A stretch of 64,000 nt of DNA from Haliea sp. (GCA_016704305.1 JADJAL010000004.1:124001-188000), one strand, 5' to 3'. Positions 19,539-31,600 are shown, numbered from the stretch's first letter. Notes: generated by a model not told the origin, from the letters alone. Program-made: numbers and translations.

Positions 19539-19758
19539 CGTTCAGTACTTCCCATATTGCGTGTGCCATTGGGCTCTGGCCTCATGACACGGGTTTGTAA
19601 GATAGCAGGACGGCCAGCAAGCGCAGCTCTCGTTTGTTGCCAGAGAGCACGGCCGCCCCAAAGGAACCCGCGATTATAGCGCGATGCCCCGGGGGTGCGT
19701 CCAGCGCAAATAATCGCGGTTTGCGGTGTTGTAGACAGAACTCGCGTATCAGGCGGAG

Positions 19759-20418
<660 letters not shown>

Positions 20419-21285
20419 TTACTCAATATTCTGGATCTGTTCGCGCATCTGCTCAATAAGCACTTTCAATTCCACCGCGTTGCGGGTAGTGGTGGCAGAC
20501 TGCGATTTGGAGGACAGGGTGTTCGCCTCGCGATTCAGTTCCTGCATCAAAAAGTCCAACCGCCGCCCACAGGCCCCGCCCTTTTTCATTGTGTGGCGCA
20601 CTTCGCTGATGTGCGCATCAAGGCGATCAAGCTCTTCTTCCACATCGGCTTTCTGCGCCTGATACACCAGCTCCTGCTCAAGCCGCGCCTGGTCGACTTC
20701 CACCCCCAACTCGGCAATCCGGGCTGTGATACGTTCGCGCTGTTGTTGCATGATAACCGGCAATACTCCTCGCGTGACCTTCACTTCAGCTTCAACCTGG
20801 GCCAGGCGATCCAACACCAGCGCAGCCAGCTTGCTCCCTTCCCGCTGGCGGCTTTGTAGCATGTTGGCCAGCGCCCTGCCGAACAACGAGAGCGCCTGTG
20901 CCTGCAACTGCTCTTCAGAATCCTCATGTGCACTGCACACGCCGGGAAATTGCAAAACCTCCAACGCGTTAATAGCTGCAGGATTCTCCAGCCGCTCTGC
21001 AATACCGCGGGTTGCCGCCAGCACTGCGTCCAATCTGGAGAGATCAATCTCCAGAGCGCCAACCTGCGCGGGATGGGACTGCAATCGGATCACACAATCA
21101 AATTTGCCTCTCGCCAGCACGGCACTGCTTTTCTCGCGCAAGCGCGGTTCCAGCGACTTCAGGACATCGGGCAACTTAAAGCTGCAGTCGAGATAGCGGT
21201 GATTCACCGAGCGCATCTCCACTGTCAGGATACCCTGCTCTGTGGCGCTGCTCTCTCGGGCAAACGCGGTCATGCTTTGAATCAT
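20419..21285 (-). CDS. yicC: YicC family endoribonuclease/RNA-binding protein
   Basis: The 288-residue protein starts [18 protein letters not shown] and ends in the conserved block [20 protein letters not shown] followed by [21 protein letters not shown]. coli YicC is reported as an RNase acting on small RNA. The longer in-frame start at 21414 is rejected because [10 protein letters not shown] is the family N-terminus. It is divergent from rph. Confidence 0.9.
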   Translation of the reverse strand: MIQSMTAFARESSATEQGILTVEMRSVNHRYLDCSFKLPDVLKSLEPRLREKSSAVLARGKFDCVIRLQSHPAQVGALEIDLSRLDAVLAATRGIAERLENPAAINALEVLQFPGVCSAHEDSEEQLQAQALSLFGRALANMLQSRQREGSKLAALVLDRLAQVEAEVKVTRGVLPVIMQQQRERITARIAELGVEVDQARLEQELVYQAQKADVEEELDRLDAHISEVRHTMKKGGACGRRLDFLMQELNREANTLSSKSQSATTTRNAVELKVLIEQMREQIQNIE

Positions 21286-21416
21286 TTTGTCTACTGGAAC
21301 CCTGTGGCACAGCGGGCTTTGAGTGTAACAGCTTGTCATTAGTGCATACAGTTGCGGGTCCCGCCATGGCCTCCCTCGCGTATACTGCGCGCTGTCGACA
21401 AACTCGGAGTACAACC

Positions 21417-22136
21417 ATGCAACGACCCAGTGGCCGCTCGGCTGACCAACTGCGCGAAATCAACATCACCCGCAATTTCACGCGCCATGCCGAGGGCTCA
21501 GTGCTGGTTGGCTTTGGCGATACCCGGGTGATATGCACGGCTTCGGTTGAAAAAGGTGTGCCGAGTTTTATGCGTGGCGAGGGTCGGGGCTGGGTTACCG
21601 CCGAGTATGGCATGCTGCCGCGCTCTACCGGGACCCGCATGGGCCGCGAGGCGAGTCGCGGTAAACAGGGCGGGCGTACCGTCGAAATCCAGCGCCTGAT
21701 CGGGCGGTCGTTACGCGCGGCGCTGGATCTCGGCAAACTCGGGGAGAACACTATAACGATAGACTGCGACGTCATTCAGGCTGACGGGGGCACACGTACG
21801 GCCGCGATCACTGGCGCATGTGTTGCGCTGGTTGATGCCCTCAACTATCTGCAACGTGAGAAACTGATAAAGGAGGATCCGCTGCTGCAAATGGTCGCGT
21901 CCGTGTCCGTGGGCATGTACCGCGGTGTGCCCGTGCTGGACCTGGATTATGCCGAGGATTCCGTCGCGGATACCGATATGAACGTCATCATGGGCGCAGC
22001 GGGCGGCTTTATCGAGGTGCAGGGTACGGCTGAACAGGCACCGTTCGCCCGTGCGGAACTGGACAGCATGCTGGACCTGGCGAGCACGGGCATTGCGCGA
22101 CTGATCGACTTGCAGCGCCTGGCGCTGGCCTCCTGA
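21417..22136 (+). CDS. rph: Ribonuclease PH
   Basis: Phosphorolytic 3'-5' exonuclease for tRNA 3' end trimming. The 239-residue protein begins [20 protein letters not shown] and has the RNase PH signatures [40 protein letters not shown] and [18 protein letters not shown]. The start at 21417 matches the family, and the earlier in-frame ATG at 21333 does not. It converges with the crc-like gene. Confidence 0.95.
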   Translation: MQRPSGRSADQLREINITRNFTRHAEGSVLVGFGDTRVICTASVEKGVPSFMRGEGRGWVTAEYGMLPRSTGTRMGREASRGKQGGRTVEIQRLIGRSLRAALDLGKLGENTITIDCDVIQADGGTRTAAITGACVALVDALNYLQREKLIKEDPLLQMVASVSVGMYRGVPVLDLDYAEDSVADTDMNVIMGAAGGFIEVQGTAEQAPFARAELDSMLDLASTGIARLIDLQRLALAS

Positions 22137-22171
22137 CAGACTATGGCGTTCGCAACTACAGCCAACAAAGG

Positions 22172-22935
22172 CTACAGCTCGATATCGTAGTCCATAATGA
22201 CCGGCGCGTGTGTCGAGAACTCCTTGATTTTGTAGATCGCGCCATAGTCCACGGCGTACTTCAGACCCTGGGAGATAATCTGGAAGTCTGTGCGCCAGCC
22301 ATTTTTTTCGCGATCGCCGTCGGGCCACCAGCTGAATTCATCCTGGTCGGAGTTGATTTCGCGGAAGGCGTCCACATAGCCCGACTCCAGAAGCTCGTTC
22401 ATCCATTGCCGTTCCTCGGCCAGGAAACCGGACGTAGTGCTGTTACTCTGTGAATCCTGCACATCAGCAGCCGAGTGGGCGATATGCCAGTTGCCGCAAA
22501 TAATAAACTCCCGGCGCTTGTTGCGGATTTTCTGCAGGTGGGCGCTGAACAGCCCGTAAAATTCATTTTTACGCGCTTGCTGGGCAGCGTCCCCATGTGC
22601 CGCGTGTGGGGCCAACAGGCAGGCGACGCTCAGGTTCTCGAAATCGGCCTGAATGTAACGACCCTCCATATCGAAGTCATTGAAACCCAACCCGGTCATG
22701 ATCGCCTTGGGCATTTTCCGGCAGTAGATCGCGACACCATTGGCCTTGCCATCAACATCATCAAAAAATAGGCGTTGTAGTCAGTAGGGAAAAAGAGTGG
22801 GTCCTGCAAGTCGTATTCGGAACACTGCAAATCCTGCACGCAGATAAAATCCGCATCCTGTTCCTTCAACCAGTCAAAAAATCCCTTCTGTGCAGCGTTC
22901 TTTATGCCGTCAGCGCTGAAGCTGATGATCCTCAT
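22172..22935 (-). pseudogene. crc: Crc-like ExoIII-fold protein lacking catalytic residues, frameshifted
   Basis: The fold and start MRIISFSADGIKNAAQKGFF are exonuclease III-like, but catalytic positions are changed. The usual LQE metal Glu is VQD, the GDFN loop is CGNWHIAH, and the SDH motif near the end is STHAPVIMDYD. These changes and the position next to pyrE match Pseudomonas Crc, the Hfq-assisting catabolite repression protein. The frame breaks at an A6 run (22763-22768). One more base restores NAYFFDDVDGKANGVAIYCR joining to KMPKAIMTGLGF. Being named xthA would be misleading. Confidence 0.75.
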
Positions 22936-23196
22936 TCGTGGCCCCTTGATATGAGAGCGTGTATGATGCAAAAACCAGGCGGCGACTTAAGGTTTCGCCA
23001 GGTTCCCAGGGGAAGGCTCGCACATCTGATCGTTTAAGTTGAAGCACGTTGCCTCGCCAACGGTGATTGCTATCACACCCGGAGCGAGACGACACAGCCT
23101 GGACCCTATTATTAGAAAGTGGGCAAACCCGTATTTGGGTATTCTATAGCGTAAATGAGGGAATACAATGCCTCGTTTTAAGGATCTGATATCGAA

Positions 23197-23832
23197 ATGC
23201 AAGCCTATCAATCAGAGTTTATCGATCTGGCGCGGCGTTGCGACGTTTTAAAGTTCGGTGAGTTCACCTTAAAGTCAGGCAGGATCAGCCCTTACTTTTT
23301 CAATGCCGGAGCGTTTTCTTCGGGCGCGGCCTTGGCAGCGCTCGGGCGCTGTTACGCGCAGTGCATTGTGGATGCCGGTGTGCACTTCGACATATTACTA
23401 GGGCCGGCGTACAAAGGTATCCCCCTGGCCGCGGCCACGGCCGTTGCTCTGGCCGACCACCATGGCCGGGATGTGCCTTTTGCCTACAACCGCAAAGAGG
23501 CCAAAGCCCACGGCGAAGGTGGCGTGCTGGTTGGAGCGCCACTGCGGGGGCGCGTGCTGGTCATCGACGATGTCATCACCGCCGGCACCGCAGTGCGAGA
23601 GGTGATCCTGATGATTCGAAACGCGGGTGCAGAGTTGGCCGGCGTCGTCATTGGTCTTGATCGCCAGGAGCGCGGGGCCGGAGAGTTGTCAGCAGTACAG
23701 CAAGTGCAGCAAAGCGAGGGCGTGCCAGTGTTCAGTATTATCAATATGGGCCATATCATTGCTTATCTGGAGGCTGCGGACCAGGGTCCACTGCTCGCCA
23801 TGCGGGAGTATCGCAACCGTTATGGGGTGTAA
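23197..23832 (+). CDS. pyrE: Orotate phosphoribosyltransferase
   Basis: Makes OMP from orotate and PRPP in pyrimidine synthesis. The 211-residue product has [20 protein letters not shown], the [10 protein letters not shown] catalytic loop and the PRPP motif [18 protein letters not shown]. It diverges from the crc-like gene. Confidence 0.96.
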   Translation: MQAYQSEFIDLARRCDVLKFGEFTLKSGRISPYFFNAGAFSSGAALAALGRCYAQCIVDAGVHFDILLGPAYKGIPLAAATAVALADHHGRDVPFAYNRKEAKAHGEGGVLVGAPLRGRVLVIDDVITAGTAVREVILMIRNAGAELAGVVIGLDRQERGAGELSAVQQVQQSEGVPVFSIINMGHIIAYLEAADQGPLLAMREYRNRYGV

Positions 23833-23869
23833 CTTGTACCAACGCGGTACAGGTTCTATATTGGGGCAC

Positions 23870-24535
23870 ATGAACTTCCGAACTATCCATCCCCGCCCGG
23901 TTTTTATGTGCGCACTATTACTGTGCGTTGCGACTTTGGTCGAGGCGAGACCGCTGTATCGATACCGCAACGCGGAAGGCAATGTTGTCGTTGACTATCA
24001 AGTGCCGGTGGACTCCATCAGCGGCGGCTATGAAGTCCTGAATAACGACGGCATGGTCATCAAGGTGGTCCCCCGGGAGTTGACCCCGGAGGAAAGAAAA
24101 CTCGCGGACGCTGAAAGCAAGCGCGAGCAGGAAGCCAGAGCGGAGCAGGAGCGCCTGCGCGAGTGGGATGAATCACTCATGCTGCGTTACAGCACAGTGG
24201 AGGATATTGAAGACGCCCGACATCGCGCCCTGGGCGAATTGCAGATCAGGATGAGCATACTCAGGGGAAACCGCCGCTCATTGAAGCAAAAAGTGGAAGG
24301 CTACCAGACGCAGGCGGCCAACATGGAGCGTTCCGGCATGACCGTCGATGTGGAGAGACTAAGATCCATTGAGATCCTGCAAAGTGAAATCGCAAGTACT
24401 GAGCGCGACATTGAAGAACGGCAGCGTGAGATTGAAGAGCTGGAGGCCGCCTTCGACGCGGATGTCGCGCGTTTTAAAATGCTGCGCGACGTGATTGAAT
24501 TACGCCAAACACTGCGCACCAGAACGGATCAATAA
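23870..24535 (+). CDS. Secreted coiled-coil protein with DUF4124-like start
   Basis: The 221-residue product has an N-terminal signal sequence (FMCALLLCVATLVEA), then PLYRYRNAEGNVVVDYQVPV, which resembles the DUF4124 motif of periplasmic proteins. The rest is charged and heptad-rich (about residues 75-215), predicting a long coiled coil. It starts 37 bases after pyrE and probably shares its transcript. Its function is unknown. Confidence 0.7.
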   Translation: MNFRTIHPRPVFMCALLLCVATLVEARPLYRYRNAEGNVVVDYQVPVDSISGGYEVLNNDGMVIKVVPRELTPEERKLADAESKREQEARAEQERLREWDESLMLRYSTVEDIEDARHRALGELQIRMSILRGNRRSLKQKVEGYQTQAANMERSGMTVDVERLRSIEILQSEIASTERDIEERQREIEELEAAFDADVARFKMLRDVIELRQTLRTRTDQ

Positions 24536-24551
24536 CCCTGCGGCGCATCGT

Positions 24552-25202
24552 CTAGCTGACCAAGCCTCCAGTCTGTCCTGAAAGCGGCTGGCTGATTGCT
24601 GCGCGAAAAAAACCTCCCATCAACAATTCCCACTGCTTCGCCCACTCAGCCGTGGGTGGACGCTGGAATCCGCTGCGCACGTACTGGGAAATGCGCCCCT
24701 CAGCCGCCGCCATCAGCAGATTGGCGGCGGCTGGTAGCGCGATGCTGGGGCGCAAACCTTCACGCAACTCAGCCTCGCGAATCACCTGCTTGAGTTGTGT
24801 TTCAAACCGGTCAAACAATTGAGCAACTCGATGGTGCAGCCGTTCGGTTTCCCCGGACAGTGCATCCCCTGTCAATATGCGCGTCAATCCAGGATTGCGC
24901 TCGGCAAATACCAACAACAGCATGAGCATCTTTTCGCAGCGTTTTTCTGCTGTTGGTTCTTCGCCAAGTATGATGCTGACTCGGCTGAACAGCGTGTCTT
25001 CGATAAACTCGATGAGACCTTCAAACATTTTGGACTTGCTGGGGAAGTGCCGGTACAAAGCCGCTTCGGAAACACCAACCTGCTTCGCCAGGCCAGCGGT
25101 AGTGATACGGTTGCCGGGGCTGGCCTCCAGCATCTGGGCCAGAGCTTCCAATATTTGCTGGCGCCTTTGGGATTTTCTCGGAGGCATGGCGTTCCGCATC
25201 AA
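24552..25202 (-). CDS. slmA: Nucleoid occlusion factor SlmA (TetR family)
   Basis: DNA-bound inhibitor of FtsZ assembly over the nucleoid. The 216-residue protein has the TetR helix-turn-helix [21 protein letters not shown] (residues about 38-58) and the SlmA C-terminal region [20 protein letters not shown] followed by WELL. It lies near pyrE and argB, as slmA does in many gammaproteobacteria. Confidence 0.92.
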   Translation of the reverse strand: MMRNAMPPRKSQRRQQILEALAQMLEASPGNRITTAGLAKQVGVSEAALYRHFPSKSKMFEGLIEFIEDTLFSRVSIILGEEPTAEKRCEKMLMLLLVFAERNPGLTRILTGDALSGETERLHHRVAQLFDRFETQLKQVIREAELREGLRPSIALPAAANLLMAAAEGRISQYVRSGFQRPPTAEWAKQWELLMGGFFRAAISQPLSGQTGGLVS

Positions 25203-25289
25203 ATAGGGTATCGACCCATGCTAGCGATTACCCGTCTTGCCTGCAATAAGTCGTGCGATGACAGGCATGGATTTCTCGTATTTTTCCTG

Positions 25290-26191
<902 letters not shown>

Positions 26192-26236
26192 AACATAGCC
26201 TGCTGTTAACCCGGACTAGGCTGCCGGGCCAGTGCA

Positions 26237-28855
26237 TTAAAAGTTGAGTTTGATTTCCGGGTCGATCAGCGCAATCTGCGCCCTGAACTCATCCTGGATA
26301 ATTTCGAGGTTTTCCTGGGTGTCCGCTTCGAAGCGTGCTGTGAGTGCGGGCCCCGTATTGGAGGCGCGCACCAGTCCCCAGCCGTTGCTGAAGTCCACCC
26401 GGATTCCATCCATGGTATTGACCTTACCTGAGGTAAAGTCCGAACTCTCGATGATCTTTTTCACCAACTCGAATTTGTAGTCATCGGCCACGGGAATAAT
26501 GATTTCCGGGGTATTGACGGTGGCGGGGAACTTGGCGATGGACTCGTCCAGGCTCTCACCGTGGGTGCTGAGGATTTCCGCGAGGCGACCCGCGGCATAA
26601 ATGCCATCGTCAAAACCATACCAGCGCTCACCAAAAAACATGTGGCCGGAAAATTCGCCGCCCAACAGCGCGCCAGTTTCTTTCATTTTTTCCTTCATGA
26701 AGGCGTGTCCGGTCTTCCACAACACGGGTCGACCACCGTGGCGAGTGATCAGCTTGGAGAGGTGGCGGCTGCATTTCACGTCGAAGACCACGTCAGCCCC
26801 GGGGTTGCGAGACACCACATCCTGAGCATAAAGCATCAGCAACACATCGGAGCGAACAATCCGTCCGCTCGGCGTCACCACTGCAAGCCGGTCCCCGTCG
26901 CCATCGAACGCTACGCCAAAATCCGCTTTTGACTCGACTACCACTCGGGCGAGATCGGCCAGATTGGCTTCATTGCTGGTATCAGGCGGGTGGCCGGGGA
27001 AGCGTCCATCGATATGGCAATTCAGCCGCACAACATCACAGCCAAGTTCTTCGAAGAGCTTTGGCGCCAGCTCGCTGGTGGCGCCATTGCCAGCGTCAAT
27101 GACGATCTTGAGGGGCACGGCGATTGCAATGTCGTGCAGCACCTCCTCTTTATAAGCAGGCACGATGTCTTCGCGCATCATGCGCCCCTGGCCGGTACTG
27201 AATCTACGCGCGATCACCAGATCGCGAACCCGCTGAATGCCACCTGCCGCGATGGTTTGTTGATTCAGCACAATTTTCAGGCCATTTTGATCTGCAGGGT
27301 TATGGCTGCCTGTAATCATGATGCCGGAGCGGTAATTGAGATGCCGTGTGGCAAAATACAACAGTGGTGTTGGTACCAGGCCGATATCGACAATGTCCCG
27401 GCCGGTTTCCATCAGGGCGCGAACCAGTATCGATTTAATACGCGGGCTGGACGTACGGCCATCGCACCCTATGATCAGCGCCTGTTCACCCATTTCACCG
27501 GCGATAGTGCCAATCGCGCGGGCAATATTCCCTATCAGCTCATCTGTAAGTTCGGTCTCGGCATCGCCGCGAATGTCATAGGCACGGAACACATGGTAAG
27601 GGAAGGTATCTACCTTGCGGTTAAACTCGGTTTCTGCGGAGTCGCTGGCCGCCAGATCAAGTTCCAGAACCTCATCCACATCCTCATCTTCATCGAGCAT
27701 ATTTTTGGATTGAAAGAGGGGGTTGGTGAGATTTGCGTTCCGTGAGTCAAACACTGGCGCTTCCTGCCGCGGCGCCTCTTGCGCGCTTGAGCCGGTTTGG
27801 CGCAGGGCGCGCAGGGTGGCGCGCCGCAATTGTTTCGCGAGCGGCACCAGCTCCGGAATCGCGAGATCAAGCGACGTTTTCTGATCTGCCGCCACAACAA
27901 TCTTCTCGATTTCCTCTTCCAGCTTTCTCGGGAACAGTATCAACACGACAGACAGGGCGGCGAATGCCGACAGCGTGAGTAGCGCCAGCACGGTGTAAAG
28001 CGCCATCGGGTCCATACTCAATGTGCTCATCAGTGTATCCGACGGGCTGAAGGATACTCGCCAGGGTGTGCCCGGCACGTCCGCGTAACGCGTGTTGGGT
28101 CCGACCGAGCCGCTGCCATTTTCAGCTATGATGTCCAGGCGGTCCTGGCCACCAGGCGTCACGTAAAGCTGCTCCAGCGCGAACCTGCCGTTCGAGTCGC
28201 CGAGCGGCTTCAACTGCTTCGCTATTCGTTCGTTGTCCATGGTTACGACGATCACCGCCCAGCGATCCTCTATCCGCGGGTGCGACACTTTTGCAGCCAC
28301 TGTCGTCAGCCATCGGTCCTCAAATTTGTACGCTTCTGGCTGGGTTTCTTCCCCTTCACTGGTGCGCCGCACAAGGTCAACTTCGATATGGTTGCGCAGG
28401 CCCTGGTTACCTTGGGAGAAGTCAGCGGTGCCCATGTCGCCAATTGGGATAATCCGCAAACTGGCTACTTCCGGAAAATAATCCAGCATGGCCTTTTCCA
28501 CCAGCGACAGGTCATCCTCCGACTCGCTGGCTATTGCGGACAGCGCGAGGGGTGAGAGCGCGGCACTGCGTATACGGTCCTGCATGTGTGCGAACAGCTG
28601 ATGGATGTTCGTCGCCTGTTGCAGGGCAAACGACGATGACACCCGATCGACCTGCTGTTCCTGCAGGGCCGGCTGCCGCAACAGTATCAGGTAGGCGAAT
28701 GCCAACATCAGCGGAATCAGCACGGCCGACAGGGCAATCCCACCAATTTTCTGCAAGGCATTGCCTTTGGCTGAGATTCCCTGGGGGCTGTTGGCAACAG
28801 CCAGCCTGGGATTGTCGTCGTCGGGGACTTTTTTTGTCTTTCTAAACTTCAGCAT
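26237..28855 (-). CDS. algC: Phosphomannomutase/phosphoglucomutase with membrane-anchored N-terminal domain
   Basis: The C-terminal half (from about residue 420) is a full AlgC-type mutase: FPYHVFRAYDIRG, the phosphoserine loop SGIMITGSHNPADQNGLKIV, the metal loop GVAFDGDGDRLAVV and the sugar loop GGEFSGHMFF. It supplies mannose-1-P and glucose-1-P for polysaccharides. The first 315 residues are extra: a helix near residues 40-60, an extracytoplasmic domain of about 220 residues, a second helix near 285-307, then an acidic linker. Total length is about 870, nearly twice the classic 463. The start at 28855 (MLKFRKTKK) is preferred to 28876. Confidence 0.9.
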   Translation of the reverse strand: MLKFRKTKKVPDDDNPRLAVANSPQGISAKGNALQKIGGIALSAVLIPLMLAFAYLILLRQPALQEQQVDRVSSSFALQQATNIHQLFAHMQDRIRSAALSPLALSAIASESEDDLSLVEKAMLDYFPEVASLRIIPIGDMGTADFSQGNQGLRNHIEVDLVRRTSEGEETQPEAYKFEDRWLTTVAAKVSHPRIEDRWAVIVVTMDNERIAKQLKPLGDSNGRFALEQLYVTPGGQDRLDIIAENGSGSVGPNTRYADVPGTPWRVSFSPSDTLMSTLSMDPMALYTVLALLTLSAFAALSVVLILFPRKLEEEIEKIVVAADQKTSLDLAIPELVPLAKQLRRATLRALRQTGSSAQEAPRQEAPVFDSRNANLTNPLFQSKNMLDEDEDVDEVLELDLAASDSAETEFNRKVDTFPYHVFRAYDIRGDAETELTDELIGNIARAIGTIAGEMGEQALIIGCDGRTSSPRIKSILVRALMETGRDIVDIGLVPTPLLYFATRHLNYRSGIMITGSHNPADQNGLKIVLNQQTIAAGGIQRVRDLVIARRFSTGQGRMMREDIVPAYKEEVLHDIAIAVPLKIVIDAGNGATSELAPKLFEELGCDVVRLNCHIDGRFPGHPPDTSNEANLADLARVVVESKADFGVAFDGDGDRLAVVTPSGRIVRSDVLLMLYAQDVVSRNPGADVVFDVKCSRHLSKLITRHGGRPVLWKTGHAFMKEKMKETGALLGGEFSGHMFFGERWYGFDDGIYAAGRLAEILSTHGESLDESIAKFPATVNTPEIIIPVADDYKFELVKKIIESSDFTSGKVNTMDGIRVDFSNGWGLVRASNTGPALTARFEADTQENLEIIQDEFRAQIALIDPEIKLNF

Positions 28856-29006
28856 CCACTGCGCCGTTGTGCACACTCATCGTGCAATGATATTACACAG
28901 TAGAAGTCACACAAACGGCATACTCCCATTAGTTGCGATGTATTCGGCATTACCGCGCGGACGAAACAAGCGTGTGGCATGCCGTTACGGATGACCGGGC
29001 GCTTAT

Positions 29007-30197
29007 TCAGGCTTGTTGGGCAATCAAATGTACGATTTGTCGCGCGATGGTGCTTTTGCTCGCACGTGCCAGCGGTTGCTCGCCATCGCGCCACAGCACG
29101 GTAACCGCGTTATCGTCGCTATTGAAGCCAATGGCCTGATCGGCGACGTCGTTGGCAACGATCATATCCAGGTCCTTGCGCTGCATTTTATCTCTTGCGT
29201 AAGCCAGGACATCGTTAGTTTCCGCAGCGAAGCCCACAGTGTAAGGGCGATGCTCATGCGCAGCGACAGCGGCAACGATATCCGGCGTGCGCACCAGTTG
29301 CAGCGTGACCTCCTGCGGCCCCTTCTTTATTTTCTGTTGCTCCACGATGCGGGGACGATAATCGGCCACCGCGGCACAGGCGATAAAAATATCGCATTCC
29401 GGCAACAACCGGAGGCACTGCTGCAGCATTTCTTCTGCGCTGTGGACCTGAAAGACTCTGGTGTGTTCCGGGGCCGACAAGCTCACGGGGCCGCTGACGA
29501 GTGTAGTGATGGCTCCTGCGTCTACAGCGGCCTGCGCCAATGCGTAGCCCATCTTTCCAGAGCTGTTGTTCGAGATATAGCGCACCGGGTCCAGCGCTTC
29601 GCGCGTGGGACCAGCGGTAATAACGACGCGTTTGCCCGCCAACTTTCCGCTCGCAAACAAGCGTTCGGCGGCGTCGGCGATCACAGCGGGTGCTTCCATC
29701 CGACCTGGGCCTACATCGCCGCAGGCCTGCAGGCCGGCTGCCGGACCCACGATCTGTACGCCGCGACTGAGCAGCGTGTTGACGTTGGCTTCCGTCGCCT
29801 GGTCCTTCCACATCTGCTGGTTCATCGCCGGGGCGATCATAAGTGGCGCGGGTGTGGCGAGCGCCACGGTGGTGAGCAGGTCATCCGCTCTCCCCGTACT
29901 CAAGCGGGCGATCAGATCGGCCGTTGCAGGTGCGATCAGCAGTAAATCGGCCCAGCGCGCCAGTTCGATATGACCCATGCCAAGCTCGGCGTGCTCATCC
30001 AGCAATTCTGTATGCACCGGGTAGCCGCTGAGTGCCTGCAGTGTCAGCGGGGTAATAAACTCCTGTGCTCCGTGAGTCATGATGACGCGCACCTGGGCGC
30101 CGCGCACCTGCAGCTCCCTGACCAACTCCGCAGATTTGTACGCAGCGATGCCGCCGCTGACACCGAGCAGGACATTGCGATTGAAAAGATGTGCCAT
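29007..30197 (-). CDS. coaBC: Bifunctional phosphopantothenoylcysteine decarboxylase/synthetase
   Basis: Two steps of coenzyme A synthesis in one protein. The N-terminal flavoprotein CoaC part has NVLLGVSGGIAAYKSAELVR, the His motif MTHGAQEFITPLTLQALSG, and the APAMNQQMW clamp. The CoaB part has ITAGPTREALDPVRYISNNS and GKMGYALA. It is 396 residues from the ATG at 30197. The in-frame upstream extension is antisense to radC and rejected. No dut gene follows it, although dut often lies between coaBC and algC. Confidence 0.94.
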   Translation of the reverse strand: MAHLFNRNVLLGVSGGIAAYKSAELVRELQVRGAQVRVIMTHGAQEFITPLTLQALSGYPVHTELLDEHAELGMGHIELARWADLLLIAPATADLIARLSTGRADDLLTTVALATPAPLMIAPAMNQQMWKDQATEANVNTLLSRGVQIVGPAAGLQACGDVGPGRMEAPAVIADAAERLFASGKLAGKRVVITAGPTREALDPVRYISNNSSGKMGYALAQAAVDAGAITTLVSGPVSLSAPEHTRVFQVHSAEEMLQQCLRLLPECDIFIACAAVADYRPRIVEQQKIKKGPQEVTLQLVRTPDIVAAVAAHEHRPYTVGFAAETNDVLAYARDKMQRKDLDMIVANDVADQAIGFNSDDNAVTVLWRDGEQPLARASKSTIARQIVHLIAQQA

Positions 30198-30291
30198 TTG
30201 CGCGCTCAATCTGGGAGTATGACCGGAGGGGAAAGATACCACTGTGGCAGGGTATTTGACACTGCGCGACAGGAGCTCAAGGAGGAGCGCG

Positions 30292-30966
30292 ATGAGTATT
30301 GCCAGTTGGATGCCTGGGGAAGGACCCCGCGATAAATTACTGGAGCGCGGCGCCACCGCGCTGTCAGATGCGGAGCTGCTCGCCGTACTCCTGCACACCG
30401 GGTATCGCGACTGCAGCGCTCTGGATATGGCGCGCAACCTGCTCTTAGAGTTCCGCGGCATCAGTGGATTGATGCGGGCACCACAGGATAGCCTGTTGGG
30501 GTGTCCCGGTATCGGGCCAGCAAAATATGCGCGATTGCGTGCAGCCATCGAATTGGTGTGTCGCCAGGCGTTGCAAACTGCCAGCGCAGGCGATGTGCTG
30601 AGCAGCCCGGCCGCGACGCGACTTTTCTTGCAATACCATCTGGGTAGCCGTGACCGTGAGGTGTTCACCTGTGTCTTTCTCGATAGCCAACATCGGGTGC
30701 AACGTTGCGAAGACCTGTTTTTCGGCACGCTGGACGGTGCAGCGGTCTATCCGCGAGAAGTGGCGGTCAGGGCGCTACAGTACGGCGCTGCGGCGGTGAT
30801 ATTTGCCCATAACCACCCGTCGGGTGTGGCCGAGCCTAGCAGTGCGGATCGGCGCATTACCGAACGATTGTGCGCGGCGCTGGCGCTGCTGGATATCCGG
30901 GTGCTGGACCACATTATCGTGGGCAGCGGTCGCGAGTACTCATTTGCCGAAGAAGGTTTGTTGTGA
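30292..30966 (+). CDS. radC: RadC/JAB-domain protein
   Basis: The 224-residue protein begins MSIASWMPGEGPRDKLLERG, has a helix-hairpin-helix (LLGCPGIGPAKYARLRA) and ends in a JAB/MPN metalloprotease-like domain with the metal motif FAHNHPSGVAEPSSADRRIT. Its role in DNA repair is doubtful, and no activity is established. It is divergent from coaBC with a 94-base gap, a conserved pairing. Confidence 0.92.
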   Translation: MSIASWMPGEGPRDKLLERGATALSDAELLAVLLHTGYRDCSALDMARNLLLEFRGISGLMRAPQDSLLGCPGIGPAKYARLRAAIELVCRQALQTASAGDVLSSPAATRLFLQYHLGSRDREVFTCVFLDSQHRVQRCEDLFFGTLDGAAVYPREVAVRALQYGAAAVIFAHNHPSGVAEPSSADRRITERLCAALALLDIRVLDHIIVGSGREYSFAEEGLL

Positions 30967-31033
30967 GTGCGCTACCGACTATCGACTATATAGATGTGCC
31001 TGTCGCGTCTCATACGCACTCATATAGCCAGGC

Positions 31034-31062
31034 TTGCCATGACTGGGGTGTTCTGGTATAAA
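31034..31062 (+). promoter_or_regulatory. Sigma70 promoter of rpmB-rpmG
   Basis: TTGCCA (31034-31039) and TATAAA (31057-31062) are separated by exactly 17 bases, with an extended -10 TGG just before TATAAA. It lies about 100 bases upstream of rpmB. This is the clearest promoter I could read in the window. Confidence 0.8.
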
Positions 31063-31165
31063 GTCGCGCTCTGCGCAGCCAGGGTCCCATTCGGGCTCCC
31101 TCTTGGCTGTCATGCAACACCACATTTACTGAACATCCCGCGCATTTTTGGGAGAGCGAACAATC

Positions 31166-31402
31166 ATGGCTAGAGTCTGTCAGGTTACCGGCAAACGTCC
31201 GATAACAGGGAACAACGTGTCACACGCAAAAAACCGCACCCGTCGCCGTTTTTTGCCCAACCTGCACCAGCATCGTTTCTGGCTACAGTCGGAGAAACGC
31301 TTCGTGACTTTGCGCGTATCCAGCAAGGGTATGCGTATCATCGACAAACAGGGTATTGAGCAGGTACTGTCAGACATTCGCGCTCGCGGCGAAAAGGTTT
31401 AA
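31166..31402 (+). CDS. rpmB: 50S ribosomal protein L28
   Basis: The 78-residue protein starts [20 protein letters not shown] and has [20 protein letters not shown], the standard L28 sequence. An in-frame ATG at 31148 adds six residues and is rejected. It is followed by rpmG after 12 bases, the conserved rpmBG operon. Confidence 0.97.
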   Translation: MARVCQVTGKRPITGNNVSHAKNRTRRRFLPNLHQHRFWLQSEKRFVTLRVSSKGMRIIDKQGIEQVLSDIRARGEKV

Positions 31403-31414
31403 GGGAGAATTGCG

Positions 31415-31570
31415 ATGAGAGACAAGATCAGAATGAATTCCTCCGCCGGTACAGGTCACTTCTATACCACGGACAAAAACAAGCGGACCACGCCAGACAA
31501 GCTTGAAATGAAAAAGTACGACCCCGTGGTGCGCAAACACGTCATGTACAAGGAAGGCAAGATCAAGTAA
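31415..31570 (+). CDS. rpmG: 50S ribosomal protein L33
   Basis: Short gene of 51 residues, read directly from the sequence: [20 protein letters not shown] then [20 protein letters not shown] and [19 protein letters not shown] Shine-Dalgarno precedes the ATG at 31415. It is the second gene of rpmBG and is followed by an intrinsic terminator. The zinc-binding Cys pairs of some L33 paralogues are absent, so this is the Cys-free form. Confidence 0.96.
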   Translation: MRDKIRMNSSAGTGHFYTTDKNKRTTPDKLEMKKYDPVVRKHVMYKEGKIK

Positions 31571-31600
31571 TCGCCCGCCCTGCATGCACCGCAGAGGAAA

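Noticed and set aside
30967..31165. Small RNA or tRNA gene between radC and rpmB
   Set aside because: No cloverleaf was found; the region is explained by the rpmBG promoter and leader.
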